Shown: one piece after another, positions 25,556-34,557 of the stretch
Numbering within the stretch: position 1 is the first letter of the stretch
Layout of the letters: each line of letters starts with the position of its first letter
Source: Chloracidobacterium sp.
Lineage (GTDB): Bacteria > Acidobacteriota > Blastocatellia > Pyrinomonadales > Pyrinomonadaceae
Direction: 5' to 3'
DNA: 64,000 bases
Assembly (NCBI GenBank): GCA_015075585.1
Contig: JABTUB010000001.1
Location: 930,001-994,000 of the forward strand
Program-made: the position numbers and the translations under genes
The notes under the pieces: generated by a model
Database searches by the model: none
Told to the model about the DNA's origin: nothing
Seen by the model: only the letters and a program-made list of their open reading frames with translations

Positions 25556-27391
25556 ATGCTTAAAAAGGGTTCTCTGAGGCAGCAAACAGCGGCGGCCGTT
25601 TTGTTGTTTTCGCTATTATTTTCGGCCATTGAAGTTTCGGCGCAAGACCTTGTCTCAACCTCGGATCTTACAGCCGGAGCGAGCGTTTTTGTGCTTCGAA
25701 GCAGCTCGCGGTCGAAGAGTTCATCCGCGATCGCTTCTCGTTCAAAGGCACAAAAGGCGGCAACCGCGCAGAGGATCCGCAAACAATACGAAAGAAGTGC
25801 CGCAATAACGCCGAAACGTCCGCGGCTTGAGGTCGTTACGCCCGATCAGGTTCCCGTAAATATCAAGTCGGTGCCGCCGGCGAAGGCCTCTGTCCTGTTC
25901 GCGGGTGTCGGTGAGTATTATCTCAACCGAAGCGATTTCGACAACTCGATCAATTTCTTCCGCGAGGCGACCGAGATCGATCCCTCCAATACAAAGGCAA
26001 AGCAGGGGTTGAGCGAGGTCTTGGCGACAAAAGGCAATGAACTGCTGCGAAAAGATCAGGCCGCCACCGCTAAGGCATACTTCCTTGAAGCCCTAAAATA
26101 TGACCCGAAGAATGCCGCGGCATATTTCGGCCTTGGCGATTCATTTTCAGAATTGAACGTCGATGACGATGCGATCGCGAATTACGAAAAGGCGCTTGCC
26201 GCCGACCCGTCACTGACCGAGATCTATGTGCCGCTCGGCATCCTGTACTTTCAAAAAGGCGAGATCGCAAAGGCTGACAGCTTCTTGACAAAGGCCGTTG
26301 CGGCGTCTGAGGACACGGCCGAGACGCAGCTCTTCCTTGGTATGATCCGCGCATCGCAGAACCGGAACACTGAGGCACTGGCAGCCCTTACAAAAGCCAG
26401 GACGCTGGACCCTACAATGGCCGAGGCCGCCTATCAAAAGGGCTTGATCTTAATGCGTTTGGGGCAACTCGATAATGCGATCAGTGAATTCAAGGCCGCG
26501 AATACGCTGAAGAATAACTATTTTGATGCATGGCTGGCGCTTGGCGACGCGCAATATGCAAAGCAGGATTACATATCTGCGATCGCATCTTATCAGCAGG
26601 CAAAACGCCTGAAAAATGACAATGTTGACGCTGTTACCGCACTTGCCGATGCTCAGCGGATGGCGGGCAAATTCAACGATGCTGCAGGCTCTTACGATCT
26701 CGCGATAACACTTCTGACCAGAAAGCAGGGTTACGACACGAAGGTGGCAGCCGATCTTTACAGCAAGAAAGGCTTTGTCGTCGGGCAGCAATGTATGCTC
26801 GATTTTGCCCGTGTCGTTGCCTGTTCGTGGTCAACTGCAACGAGCGCGTTGGAAAAGGCTATCCAACTTGGCGGCGGCGATCCTGCGGACTTTGCTAATC
26901 TCGGTTGGGCCTACTACAACGCATCGCGTATCGATGCCGCGCAAAAGCGCGATGCCGATCGCGCTGCAAAGTTGCGGCTTGCATTGGCGAACCTCGAAAA
27001 AGCGGTCGCTGCGAACCCAAAGTTCGTCGCCGGGCCGCTGCTGAATCTCGGTATCGTTCGCGGTGAACTCGGCGATCAGACAGGTGCGATCGACGCCCTA
27101 AAGAAGGCGAGTGAGAAGCAGCCGGATTGGGCCATTCCGCTCAACGAGCTTGGCATAGCGTATCGAAATCAGAACAACTTCAAGGAAGCCGTCTCATGGT
27201 TCCGAAAAGCTGTGGCAAAGGATGATAAGTTAGCCGCGGCACATTTCAATCTGGGCGAAAGCCTATATCGAAGCGGCGATACAAAAGCTGCTAAGAAGGA
27301 GATCGACATCCTGACCAAGCTCGGTAGTAAAGACCTCGCAGCCAGGCTTCGGTTGATAGTCAGCGGTGCCGTGCTAAAGCCGCTTCCGTGA
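25556..27391 (+). CDS. Exported TPR-repeat protein, first paralogue next to murB
   Basis: 611 residues from the ATG at 25556, which lies 8 bases after GGAG (a GTG at 25547 is less likely). A signal peptide (RQQTAAAVLLFSLLFSAI, ending VSAQD) is followed by a low-complexity Ser/Arg/Lys stretch (about 35-75) and then at least ten TPR units (e.g. YYLNRSDFDNSINFFREATEI and AAYFGLGDSFSELNVDDDAI). The mature N-terminus QDLVSTSDLTAGASVFVLR closely resembles that of the gene at 28465 (QDMVESTSLTGGGSAFVFR), so the two are paralogues. Its stop overlaps the murB GTG by four bases. It probably acts in the periplasm. Confidence 0.82.
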   Translation: MLKKGSLRQQTAAAVLLFSLLFSAIEVSAQDLVSTSDLTAGASVFVLRSSSRSKSSSAIASRSKAQKAATAQRIRKQYERSAAITPKRPRLEVVTPDQVPVNIKSVPPAKASVLFAGVGEYYLNRSDFDNSINFFREATEIDPSNTKAKQGLSEVLATKGNELLRKDQAATAKAYFLEALKYDPKNAAAYFGLGDSFSELNVDDDAIANYEKALAADPSLTEIYVPLGILYFQKGEIAKADSFLTKAVAASEDTAETQLFLGMIRASQNRNTEALAALTKARTLDPTMAEAAYQKGLILMRLGQLDNAISEFKAANTLKNNYFDAWLALGDAQYAKQDYISAIASYQQAKRLKNDNVDAVTALADAQRMAGKFNDAAGSYDLAITLLTRKQGYDTKVAADLYSKKGFVVGQQCMLDFARVVACSWSTATSALEKAIQLGGGDPADFANLGWAYYNASRIDAAQKRDADRAAKLRLALANLEKAVAANPKFVAGPLLNLGIVRGELGDQTGAIDALKKASEKQPDWAIPLNELGIAYRNQNNFKEAVSWFRKAVAKDDKLAAAHFNLGESLYRSGDTKAAKKEIDILTKLGSKDLAARLRLIVSGAVLKPLP

Positions 27392-28431
27392 CCGAATTGA
27401 AGATTTTGGAAAATATCGAGCTTGCTCCGCTGACGACCTTCAAAATAGGCGGGCGTGCTCGCTATTTTTGTGCGGTCGATTCCGAAGAAGCTCTGCTCTC
27501 CGCACTGAACTTTGCAAATGAACGCAGCATGCCGGTGTTCGTGCTCGGCGGCGGAAGCAATATCCTGGTCTCGGATAGTGGGTTTAACGGGTTGGTCGTG
27601 CAGATCGATCTGAAGGGAATAGTGTCGCGGCACGATGGCAGCGCCGAGGCCGTTACCGCAATGGCCGGCGAGCATTGGGACAGCTTCGTGGAGTACTGCG
27701 TCAAGCGGCAACTCGCGGGCATTGAGTGCCTTTCCGGCATTCCGGGCCGTGTAGGCGGAACTCCGATACAGAATGTCGGTGCGTACGGGCAAGATGTGTC
27801 CGAGGTAATTCGCAGTGTTCGATGCCTCGACAGAAGCGACCACTCGATCGTCGAGTTCGCAAACGCTGACTGCCGCTTCAGCTATCGGAAAAGCCGCTTT
27901 AATACTACCGATGCCGGCCGTTACGTCGTTTTGACTGTAACATACGGGCTTCGCCGAGGCGGTGTTCCGAGTGTCGTGTACAAGGACATCCGAGAGCACT
28001 TCGGCAGCGCCGAACCTACACTTGAAGAAGTGCGAAACGCCGTGATCGATATTCGACGGGCAAAGTCAATGGTAGCCGACGATTCAGATGTTAACTCGAA
28101 CAGTGCCGGTTCTTTTTTTAAGAATCCTGTTATTGCAAGGGCAAAGTTCGATGAACTCGCAGACACTTATGCCGACGTGCCGCATTATCCTGCCGACGGT
28201 TCCGATATAAAGATCCCGGCGGCATGGCTCATAGAGCAGGCCGGTTTTCATAAAGGTTTTCGTAAAGGCAGTGCGGGAATTTCGGCAAAACATACGCTTG
28301 CCCTCGTCAATTGTGGAGGTGCGAGCGCCGCTGATATCATCGGATTGAAGGACGATATTCAGGCCGCAGTGCTCGCAAAGTTTGATATCGACCTTATTGT
28401 CGAGCCGATATTTGTCGGATTTGACGAATAA
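27388..28431 (+). CDS. murB: UDP-N-acetylenolpyruvoylglucosamine reductase MurB
   Basis: 347 residues. MurB is the FAD enzyme that reduces UDP-GlcNAc-enolpyruvate to UDP-MurNAc in peptidoglycan synthesis. FAD-binding signatures are FKIGGRARYF, VLGGGSNILVSDSGF and SGIPGRVGGTPIQNVGAYGQD. The catalytic serine is S242 in AGSFFKNP, and the conserved C-terminal Glu is in VEPIF. The size and the RFSYRKSRF segment match the E. coli-like type I enzyme. Translation starts at GTG, overlapping the TGA of the upstream TPR gene, so it is coupled. A paralogous TPR gene follows 33 bases later. Other mur genes are absent from the window. Confidence 0.95.
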   Translation: MTELKILENIELAPLTTFKIGGRARYFCAVDSEEALLSALNFANERSMPVFVLGGGSNILVSDSGFNGLVVQIDLKGIVSRHDGSAEAVTAMAGEHWDSFVEYCVKRQLAGIECLSGIPGRVGGTPIQNVGAYGQDVSEVIRSVRCLDRSDHSIVEFANADCRFSYRKSRFNTTDAGRYVVLTVTYGLRRGGVPSVVYKDIREHFGSAEPTLEEVRNAVIDIRRAKSMVADDSDVNSNSAGSFFKNPVIARAKFDELADTYADVPHYPADGSDIKIPAAWLIEQAGFHKGFRKGSAGISAKHTLALVNCGGASAADIIGLKDDIQAAVLAKFDIDLIVEPIFVGFDE

Positions 28432-28464
28432 GTTGATCGGAACGCGAAAGGTTTGGGTCTGGCT

Positions 28465-30300
28465 ATGAGATTTTTCAGAGAGATAACGAGTTATGTGATA
28501 TTTGCGGCGCTCTTATTCGCCGTACTTCCGATGGCAAGGGAAGTTCATGCTCAAGACATGGTCGAGAGCACTAGCCTTACCGGCGGCGGCAGCGCTTTCG
28601 TTTTTCGAGGGTCAAGAAAAAGTCCGCAGTCGGGAGCGGGCTTTGCGTATGCAAGTTCAGGCGAAGGAGCTCGGCTAGCGGGTTCGGCACGCCGAACCCG
28701 TACAGATGCACAGATTGCAGCTGCCGAAAAGCGCCGAAAACTTGCCGCCATCGCAGCCCGCAAAAAGGCAATGGCGGCCGCCGCTAACCGCAAACTGCGG
28801 TTGTCGAATACGCTTACGGCAAAGGCCGAAGCCAGCCTTGAGAAGGATGAGTTTGACCCCGCAATAAAGGATTTCCGTGCCGCTCTCGTGCAGAACCCGA
28901 AAAATTCGCGTGCCGCCACCGGCCTCAGCGATGCTCTTACCGGGAAAGGAATTATCGCTGCGGGATCGACGAATGACATTACTGCCGCGGGCTACTTCGA
29001 GGAAGCGATCAAATACGATAAGAATAACGATGTCGCCTACGCGAAACTCGGAGCGATCTATGACGCGGCCGGGCAAAAAGAAAAGGCTGTTGCGAACTAC
29101 GAGCACGCGGTCGCGATCGACCCTGCAGCTTCAGATCTGCAGGCGACGCTCGGGCTTGCGTATGTTGAAAGCGGCGAAATAGCTAAGGCGGAAAATGCTT
29201 TGCAGCATACGGCAGGCTCTGACAGCGAGGATATCAGGCTGCTCCGTGCTCTTATACTCTACAAGCAAAACAAGAATGCTGAGGCAATTGCCGCATTCGA
29301 TAACGTACTCGAACTCGATCAGCGGAATGCACTTGTGTACTTTTATCGCGGCCAGGCCTTTGCGCGCATTCCTCAAGAAGACAAGGCGATAAGTTCGTAT
29401 AACAAGGCATTGGAGATCGATCCGCATTATGCCGCGGCTGCATTCGACCTCGGCGTACTCTACTATAATCAAGGCCGATACGCAGACGCCGAAAGGGCAT
29501 ATAAGGCCGCGATCGCCGCCGACGGAAATAACTATCAGGCTCACGCGAACCTTGCCGCAACCTATAGGCAAATGGAACGCTACCCGGACGCGGTTGCCGA
29601 GTACGAGATCGCCGCTCAGGGCATACGCAGTGCCGAGCTTTATTCGGAATGGGGCTACTGTCTCGGTAAAACCGGACAGTGGAACGACTCGGTAGCCAAA
29701 TTGGAGACCGCGCGCGGGATCGACCCGTCTGCGGTTCAGAATTCGAATCTCGGGTGGGCGTACTATAACTCGGGCCAGGCAAAAGCTGCCGCGAAAGATA
29801 ACGACGGAGCCAAAGCAGATTACGAAAAAAGCAAGGCGTATTCGGAGCAAGCGAAAGAGCAAGACCCTAAACTTTCGGCGCCGTACCTGAATATGGGCTC
29901 GACATACAACGCACTGGGCGAATTCCAGGCTGCCGTCCATATACTGAATAGCGGCCTTGGCCTTAATAGCAATTGGGGCCTCGCTTTGAATCAGCTTGGT
30001 GTCGGCTACCGCGGGCTTAATGACCTGAATAATGCGATCTCAACATTCAAGCGCGTTGTGGATATGAACGGAAACGACCGGTTCGGACTTTACAATCTCG
30101 GAGAGGCGTATTTCGCAAGCGGCAATAAGAAAGAAGCAAAACGAATAAATGACCGGCTTCGAAAGATCGACCCCACACTTGCCGGCGCGCTGAACGATGT
30201 ATTCGAAGGCCGTATCCCCGCGTTGGGCAATATACCCTTGACACCGCGAGTAAATGTGCCGCGGGTGCCGAAGGTGCCGCGGCTGCCGCGATTTCCTTGA
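28465..30300 (+). CDS. Exported TPR-repeat protein, second paralogue next to murB
   Basis: 611 residues from the ATG at 28465 (a TTG lies in frame at 28453). The signal peptide (SYVIFAALLFAVLPM, cleavage at VHAQD) is followed by a conserved start shared with the 25556 gene. Then come a basic, Ala/Arg/Lys-rich helical segment (about 60-115) and about eleven TPR units (e.g. AYAKLGAIYDAAGQKEKAVANYEHAV). The C-terminus ends in repeats of VPRVPKVPRLPRFP, a Pro/Arg-rich tail that the first paralogue lacks. A strong terminator follows. The shared N-terminal motif just after the signal peptide suggests both bind the same partner. Cell-envelope assembly is an inference from murB. Confidence 0.82.
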   Translation: MRFFREITSYVIFAALLFAVLPMAREVHAQDMVESTSLTGGGSAFVFRGSRKSPQSGAGFAYASSGEGARLAGSARRTRTDAQIAAAEKRRKLAAIAARKKAMAAAANRKLRLSNTLTAKAEASLEKDEFDPAIKDFRAALVQNPKNSRAATGLSDALTGKGIIAAGSTNDITAAGYFEEAIKYDKNNDVAYAKLGAIYDAAGQKEKAVANYEHAVAIDPAASDLQATLGLAYVESGEIAKAENALQHTAGSDSEDIRLLRALILYKQNKNAEAIAAFDNVLELDQRNALVYFYRGQAFARIPQEDKAISSYNKALEIDPHYAAAAFDLGVLYYNQGRYADAERAYKAAIAADGNNYQAHANLAATYRQMERYPDAVAEYEIAAQGIRSAELYSEWGYCLGKTGQWNDSVAKLETARGIDPSAVQNSNLGWAYYNSGQAKAAAKDNDGAKADYEKSKAYSEQAKEQDPKLSAPYLNMGSTYNALGEFQAAVHILNSGLGLNSNWGLALNQLGVGYRGLNDLNNAISTFKRVVDMNGNDRFGLYNLGEAYFASGNKKEAKRINDRLRKIDPTLAGALNDVFEGRIPALGNIPLTPRVNVPRVPKVPRLPRFP

Positions 30301-30319
30301 GTTTCAGCAAAGGCGTTCT

Positions 30320-30347
30320 GTGCGGTTCGAGAGAGCCGCACTTTTTT
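30320..30347 (+). terminator. Intrinsic terminator of the TPR-murB-TPR unit
   Basis: Stem GTGCGGTTC / GAGCCGCAC (9 pairs with one wobble), loop GAGA, then six T at 30342-30347. Confidence 0.9.
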
Positions 30348-30348
30348 G

Positions 30349-30354
30349 TATAAT
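30349..30354 (+). promoter_or_regulatory. -10 box of carB
   Basis: TATAAT begins one base after the T tract of the preceding terminator and ends 12 bases before the carB ATG. Transcription would start about 6 bases before the ATG, giving a leaderless or nearly leaderless message. The expected -35 region (TTCGAG) falls inside the terminator stem and is weak. Confidence 0.5.
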
Positions 30355-30366
30355 CGTCCATTTACG

Positions 30367-33300
30367 ATGCCAAAACGCAGCGACATACAGAAGATCCTTA
30401 TCATCGGCTCAGGCCCGATCATCATCGGCCAGGCCTGTGAGTTCGATTATTCGGGCACACAGGCCTGCCGTGCGCTTCGCGACGAAGGCTTTGAGGTCGT
30501 GCTCGTCAACTCGAATCCGGCAACGATCATGACGGACCCTGAGATCGCCGACCGAACGTACATCGAGCCGCTAACCGTCGAGTCCGTCGCGGCGATAATC
30601 GATAAGGAACGGCCCGATGCTTTGCTTCCGACTGTCGGCGGCCAAACGGGCCTTAATCTTTCGGTCGAACTCTACGAAACAGGTGTCCTTGAAAGATTCG
30701 GCGTAAAGATGATCGGAGCCAATGTTGAGGCGATAAAGATCGGCGAGGATCGCGAGCTTTTCAAGAAAGCAATGGACGAGATCGGCGTGCCGTCACCGAA
30801 AGGCGGCTTCGCTCACTCATGGGAGGAGGCCCGTGCGATAGTTGAGCAGACAGGCTATCCGGCGATAGTAAGGCCAAGCTTCACGCTTGGCGGCACGGGC
30901 GGCGGTACGGCGTACAATCCCGAAGAATTCGAAGAGATCGCCCGCAGCGGCCTTGCCGCATCACCGGTTTCTCAGATACTTGTCGAAGAATCGATACTCG
31001 GGTGGAAAGAGATCGAGCTTGAGGTGATGCGCGACCTTAACGACAATGTCGTGATCGTCTGTTCGATCGAGAATTTCGACCCAATGGGAGTACATACGGG
31101 TGACTCGATCACCGTCGCTCCTGTCCAGACGCTCACGGATGTCGAGTATCAGCGGCTGCGCGATATGTCAAAGGCGTGCATCCGCAAAGTTGGCGTGGAG
31201 ACCGGCGGTTCGAATATTCAGTTCGCGGTCAACCCTGAAAATGGCGATATCCGCATCATTGAAATGAATCCTCGCGTGTCGCGCTCGTCAGCTCTTGCCT
31301 CGAAAGCTACGGGATTTCCGATCGCCAAGATCGCTGCGAAACTTGCGGTCGGCTATACGCTTGACGAGATACCGAACGACATCACACGACAGACGCCCGC
31401 CTCATTTGAGCCGACGATCGACTATGTTGTAACAAAGATCCCGAAATGGGCGTTCGAGAAGTTTCCCGGTACGGAAGATGTACTCGGTACCCAGATGCGT
31501 TCGGTCGGCGAAGTGATGGCGATAGGCCGGACATTCAAGGAATCTTTATTTAAAGGACTGCGTTCACTCGAAGCAGTTAAGCCGTTGCGTTTACAAGATA
31601 TTGGCGATGCCGAGCTTCAACGAAAGCTTGCGCGTCCGAACTCGCAGCGTTTCTCGTATATCACCTATGCCCTCCAGAACGGCTACTCGATCGATGAGGT
31701 CTATCGTCTGACCGGAATAGACCCTTGGTTTCTCGATCAGCTTTTGCAGGTTATGCAGTTCCAGGCGACGCTTTTGGCCAAGAACATCGATGATTACTCG
31801 TCCGACGAACTGCGGACAGCGAAGGAATACGGCCTGTCAGATCGGCGGCTTGCATATCTTACTGAAACACATGAAAAAACGGTCCGTAACCATCGAAAGA
31901 CACAAGAGATAGCTCCGGTTTATAAGCGAGTTGATTCTTGTGCTGCGGAGTTCGAGTCGTTCACGCCATATCTTTACTCGACCTACGAAGAGGAGTGTGA
32001 ATCGGCTCCGACGAACCGGCGAAAGATCATGATACTCGGGTCGGGGCCGAATCGTATCGGTCAAGGCATCGAGTTTGATTACTGCTGCTGTCACGCGAGT
32101 TTTTCTCTTCGGCAGGCGGGATTTGAGACCATTATGGTCAACTGCAATCCCGAAACCGTTTCAACCGACTATGACACTTCAGACAGGCTATATTTCGAAC
32201 CGCTCACGTTCGAGGACGTGATGAATGTTGTCGATAAAGAGGCGCCCGAAGGTGTTATCGTCCAGTTCGGCGGGCAAACGCCGCTCAATTTAGCAGGCGA
32301 GCTTCACGATGCAGGCGTGCCGATAATCGGGACGTCGCCTGATTCGATCGATCTTGCTGAGGACCGGAAACGTTTCGGTGCGATCCTAAGCGAGCTGAAT
32401 ATTCCTTGTCCTGATAATTCGAGCGTAACCTCAGTTGAGGAAGCGAAAGCTGTTGCAAATAAAATAGGTTATCCTGTTATCGTACGTCCGAGTTTCGTAC
32501 TGGGCGGCCGAGCAATGGCGATCGTTTATGATGAACATTCTCTTGATGAATATATGCGTTCGGCGGTCGATGCGTCGCCCGAGAAGCCCATTCTGATAGA
32601 TAAATTCCTTGAACGCGCCGCCGAACTTGATGTCGATGCACTTGCAGACGAGGAAACGGTGGTGATCGCCGGTATTCAAGAGCACATTGAGGAGGCCGGA
32701 ATTCATTCGGGCGACTCATCGAGCGTGCTGCCGCCTCAAAAAGTTCCCTCCGAGCACCTTGAAACTATCCGCCATTACACCGGCCTTTTGGCACGAAAGC
32801 TTCGCGTAAAAGGGCTGATGAACATACAGTTCGCGATTAAGGACGACCGTGTTTATGTGCTCGAGGTAAACCCGCGCGCCTCGCGTACGGTGCCGTTCGT
32901 CGCAAAAGCTACGGGCGTTCCTATTGCAAAGATCGCATCGCTGGTTATGGCAGGCGAAGTTAAACTCAAGGATCTCGATCTGCCGGAGGTCTTACCGGTA
33001 CCGCTGATCTTCGTTAAGTCGCCGGTCTTTCCTTTCAAAAAGTTTCTCGGCGTCGATCCTGTCCTGGGGCCGGAGATGCATTCGACGGGCGAAGTGATGG
33101 GCATCGGTGCAAGCTTTGGCGAGGCATACGGCAAAGCAATGGAAGCCGCCGGGACGATGCTGCCGGCCGGCGGCAAAGCATTCATCTCCGTAAATGAGGC
33201 CGACAAGGGCCAGGCTGTCCTTCTTGCCAGGCGGCTAAAGAATCTTGGCTTCGATCTTGTCGCGACCATCGGAACGGCAAAACGGCTCAGAGAGGTCGGG

Positions 33301-33591
33301 CTTGAATGCGATGACATCTTTAAGGTAAACGAGGGCCGCCCAAATATCGCAGACCTTATACGGCAGGGCGAGATCGCCCTAATAATCAATACACCGCTTG
33401 GCAAGGCCTCCCATTTCGACGAAAAGGCAATACGTAAGGCGGCTTTGCAGTTCAACGTTCCGTGCGTAACCACAATGACGGGAGCAGACGCCCTGATAGC
33501 GGCCATTGCCGCTCGAGCCGCTGATTCGAGCACCGCGGTCAGAAGCCTTCAAGACATTCACAGCGGAACGCGAAACGCTGTAACCGCATGA
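30367..33591 (+). CDS. carB: Carbamoyl-phosphate synthase large subunit
   Basis: 1074 residues. It makes carbamoyl phosphate from bicarbonate, ATP and ammonia delivered by the small subunit, feeding pyrimidine and arginine synthesis. I use the ATG at 30367 ([17 protein letters not shown]), where the family starts. The two homologous ATP-grasp halves are clear: [12 protein letters not shown] and [13 protein letters not shown] in the first, [12 protein letters not shown] and [13 protein letters not shown] in the second. An MGS-like allosteric domain forms the C-terminus ([32 protein letters not shown]). carA is not adjacent. No ribosome site is visible, consistent with the near-leaderless promoter. 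Confidence 0.97.
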   Translation: MPKRSDIQKILIIGSGPIIIGQACEFDYSGTQACRALRDEGFEVVLVNSNPATIMTDPEIADRTYIEPLTVESVAAIIDKERPDALLPTVGGQTGLNLSVELYETGVLERFGVKMIGANVEAIKIGEDRELFKKAMDEIGVPSPKGGFAHSWEEARAIVEQTGYPAIVRPSFTLGGTGGGTAYNPEEFEEIARSGLAASPVSQILVEESILGWKEIELEVMRDLNDNVVIVCSIENFDPMGVHTGDSITVAPVQTLTDVEYQRLRDMSKACIRKVGVETGGSNIQFAVNPENGDIRIIEMNPRVSRSSALASKATGFPIAKIAAKLAVGYTLDEIPNDITRQTPASFEPTIDYVVTKIPKWAFEKFPGTEDVLGTQMRSVGEVMAIGRTFKESLFKGLRSLEAVKPLRLQDIGDAELQRKLARPNSQRFSYITYALQNGYSIDEVYRLTGIDPWFLDQLLQVMQFQATLLAKNIDDYSSDELRTAKEYGLSDRRLAYLTETHEKTVRNHRKTQEIAPVYKRVDSCAAEFESFTPYLYSTYEEECESAPTNRRKIMILGSGPNRIGQGIEFDYCCCHASFSLRQAGFETIMVNCNPETVSTDYDTSDRLYFEPLTFEDVMNVVDKEAPEGVIVQFGGQTPLNLAGELHDAGVPIIGTSPDSIDLAEDRKRFGAILSELNIPCPDNSSVTSVEEAKAVANKIGYPVIVRPSFVLGGRAMAIVYDEHSLDEYMRSAVDASPEKPILIDKFLERAAELDVDALADEETVVIAGIQEHIEEAGIHSGDSSSVLPPQKVPSEHLETIRHYTGLLARKLRVKGLMNIQFAIKDDRVYVLEVNPRASRTVPFVAKATGVPIAKIASLVMAGEVKLKDLDLPEVLPVPLIFVKSPVFPFKKFLGVDPVLGPEMHSTGEVMGIGASFGEAYGKAMEAAGTMLPAGGKAFISVNEADKGQAVLLARRLKNLGFDLVATIGTAKRLREVGLECDDIFKVNEGRPNIADLIRQGEIALIINTPLGKASHFDEKAIRKAALQFNVPCVTTMTGADALIAAIAARAADSSTAVRSLQDIHSGTRNAVTA

Positions 33592-33642
33592 ATATGCCGC
33601 CGCCGGCAGCTAAGTTCAACTAAATTATTCCAATTCTTGATT

Positions 33643-33666
33643 TATGGCGGCAGATGCCATATTTTT
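33643..33666 (+). terminator. Probable terminator of carB
   Basis: Six-bp stem TATGGC / GCCATA with a seven-base loop, followed by TTTTT (33662-33666). The stem is short, so it may be weak. Confidence 0.45.
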
Positions 33667-33702
33667 AATTGATAATTCTGACGTTACGTTAAAGCATTTA
33701 CA

Positions 33703-34557
33703 ATGACAGATTCGCACGAGCGCGAGATCATCGGCGGGCATTTGATGGTGATCGGCGGCGCTGAGGACAAGTACAACGAACGCCGCATTCTGAGAAGATT
33801 TATCGAGCTGTCAGGCGGCGATGAGGCTGAGATCCTGATCGTGCCTGTGGCCTCGGACTATCCCGAATTCGCGGCCGATGTTTATACGCAGGCATTTAGG
33901 AATTTGGGTGTGTCGAATCCGCGCGTGCTGCGGGCGACCTCGCGCCAAGATGTCGTTTCTGCCGATGTCGGGCATCTTCTTGATGGTGTCACCGGCGTAA
34001 TAATGACGGGCGGCGATCAGATGCGCCTTGTTTCATTGCTCGGAGGCACCAAACTTGCCGAGAAACTGAGGAAGACCGTTCGTGAGACCGATATCGTTCT
34101 GGCGGGGACAAGTGCCGGAGCCGCGGCCATGAGCACCTCGATGATAGTAAGAGGTGAGCCGGCGTCTCATCCGCACAAGGATGCGGCAAGGCTCTCGCCG
34201 GGCCTCGGGTTCCTAAAGAACATAATCATCGATCAGCACTTTACCGAACGCGGACGCATCAGCCGCCTAATTACGGCCGTTTCCTATAATCCTTACAATC
34301 TAGGTATCGGTATTGACGAGAATACGGCGATCATACTGGATGGTAAAGGACAACTTGAGGTTTTTGGGCAAGGCACGGCAACGATCGTTGACGGCTCACA
34401 GATAACATTCAATGAGATAGCGGAAGTTGCTGATAAACAAGCGTTTAGCGTGTGTGGAGTTCGGTTTCATGTTTTACGTGACGGGCTTACATACGACTAT
34501 CTGGAGCGTATGCCGATGCAGCCGCCGAACGAATTCCTCCTGCCGGATCTTGGTTGA
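33703..34557 (+). CDS. cphB: Cyanophycinase
   Basis: A 284-residue serine exopeptidase that cuts cyanophycin (multi-Arg-poly-Asp) into beta-Asp-Arg dipeptides. The N-terminus HLMVIGGAEDKYNER is the family start. The nucleophile is S137 in AGTSAGAAAMS, MTGGDQMRL lines the active site, and the HFTERGRISRLI segment supplies the histidine. There is no signal peptide, so it acts inside the cell, as expected for a storage granule. The last four bases overlap the cphA start. Confidence 0.93.
   Translation: MTDSHEREIIGGHLMVIGGAEDKYNERRILRRFIELSGGDEAEILIVPVASDYPEFAADVYTQAFRNLGVSNPRVLRATSRQDVVSADVGHLLDGVTGVIMTGGDQMRLVSLLGGTKLAEKLRKTVRETDIVLAGTSAGAAAMSTSMIVRGEPASHPHKDAARLSPGLGFLKNIIIDQHFTERGRISRLITAVSYNPYNLGIGIDENTAIILDGKGQLEVFGQGTATIVDGSQITFNEIAEVADKQAFSVCGVRFHVLRDGLTYDYLERMPMQPPNEFLLPDLG

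Noticed and set aside
27169..27999. 276-codon frame on the minus strand opposite murB
   Set aside because: It is antisense to clear TPR and MurB coding sequence and has no recognisable motifs or ribosome site.
29131..29940. 269-codon frame on the minus strand
   Set aside because: It lies opposite the second TPR gene, without motifs or a plausible start.
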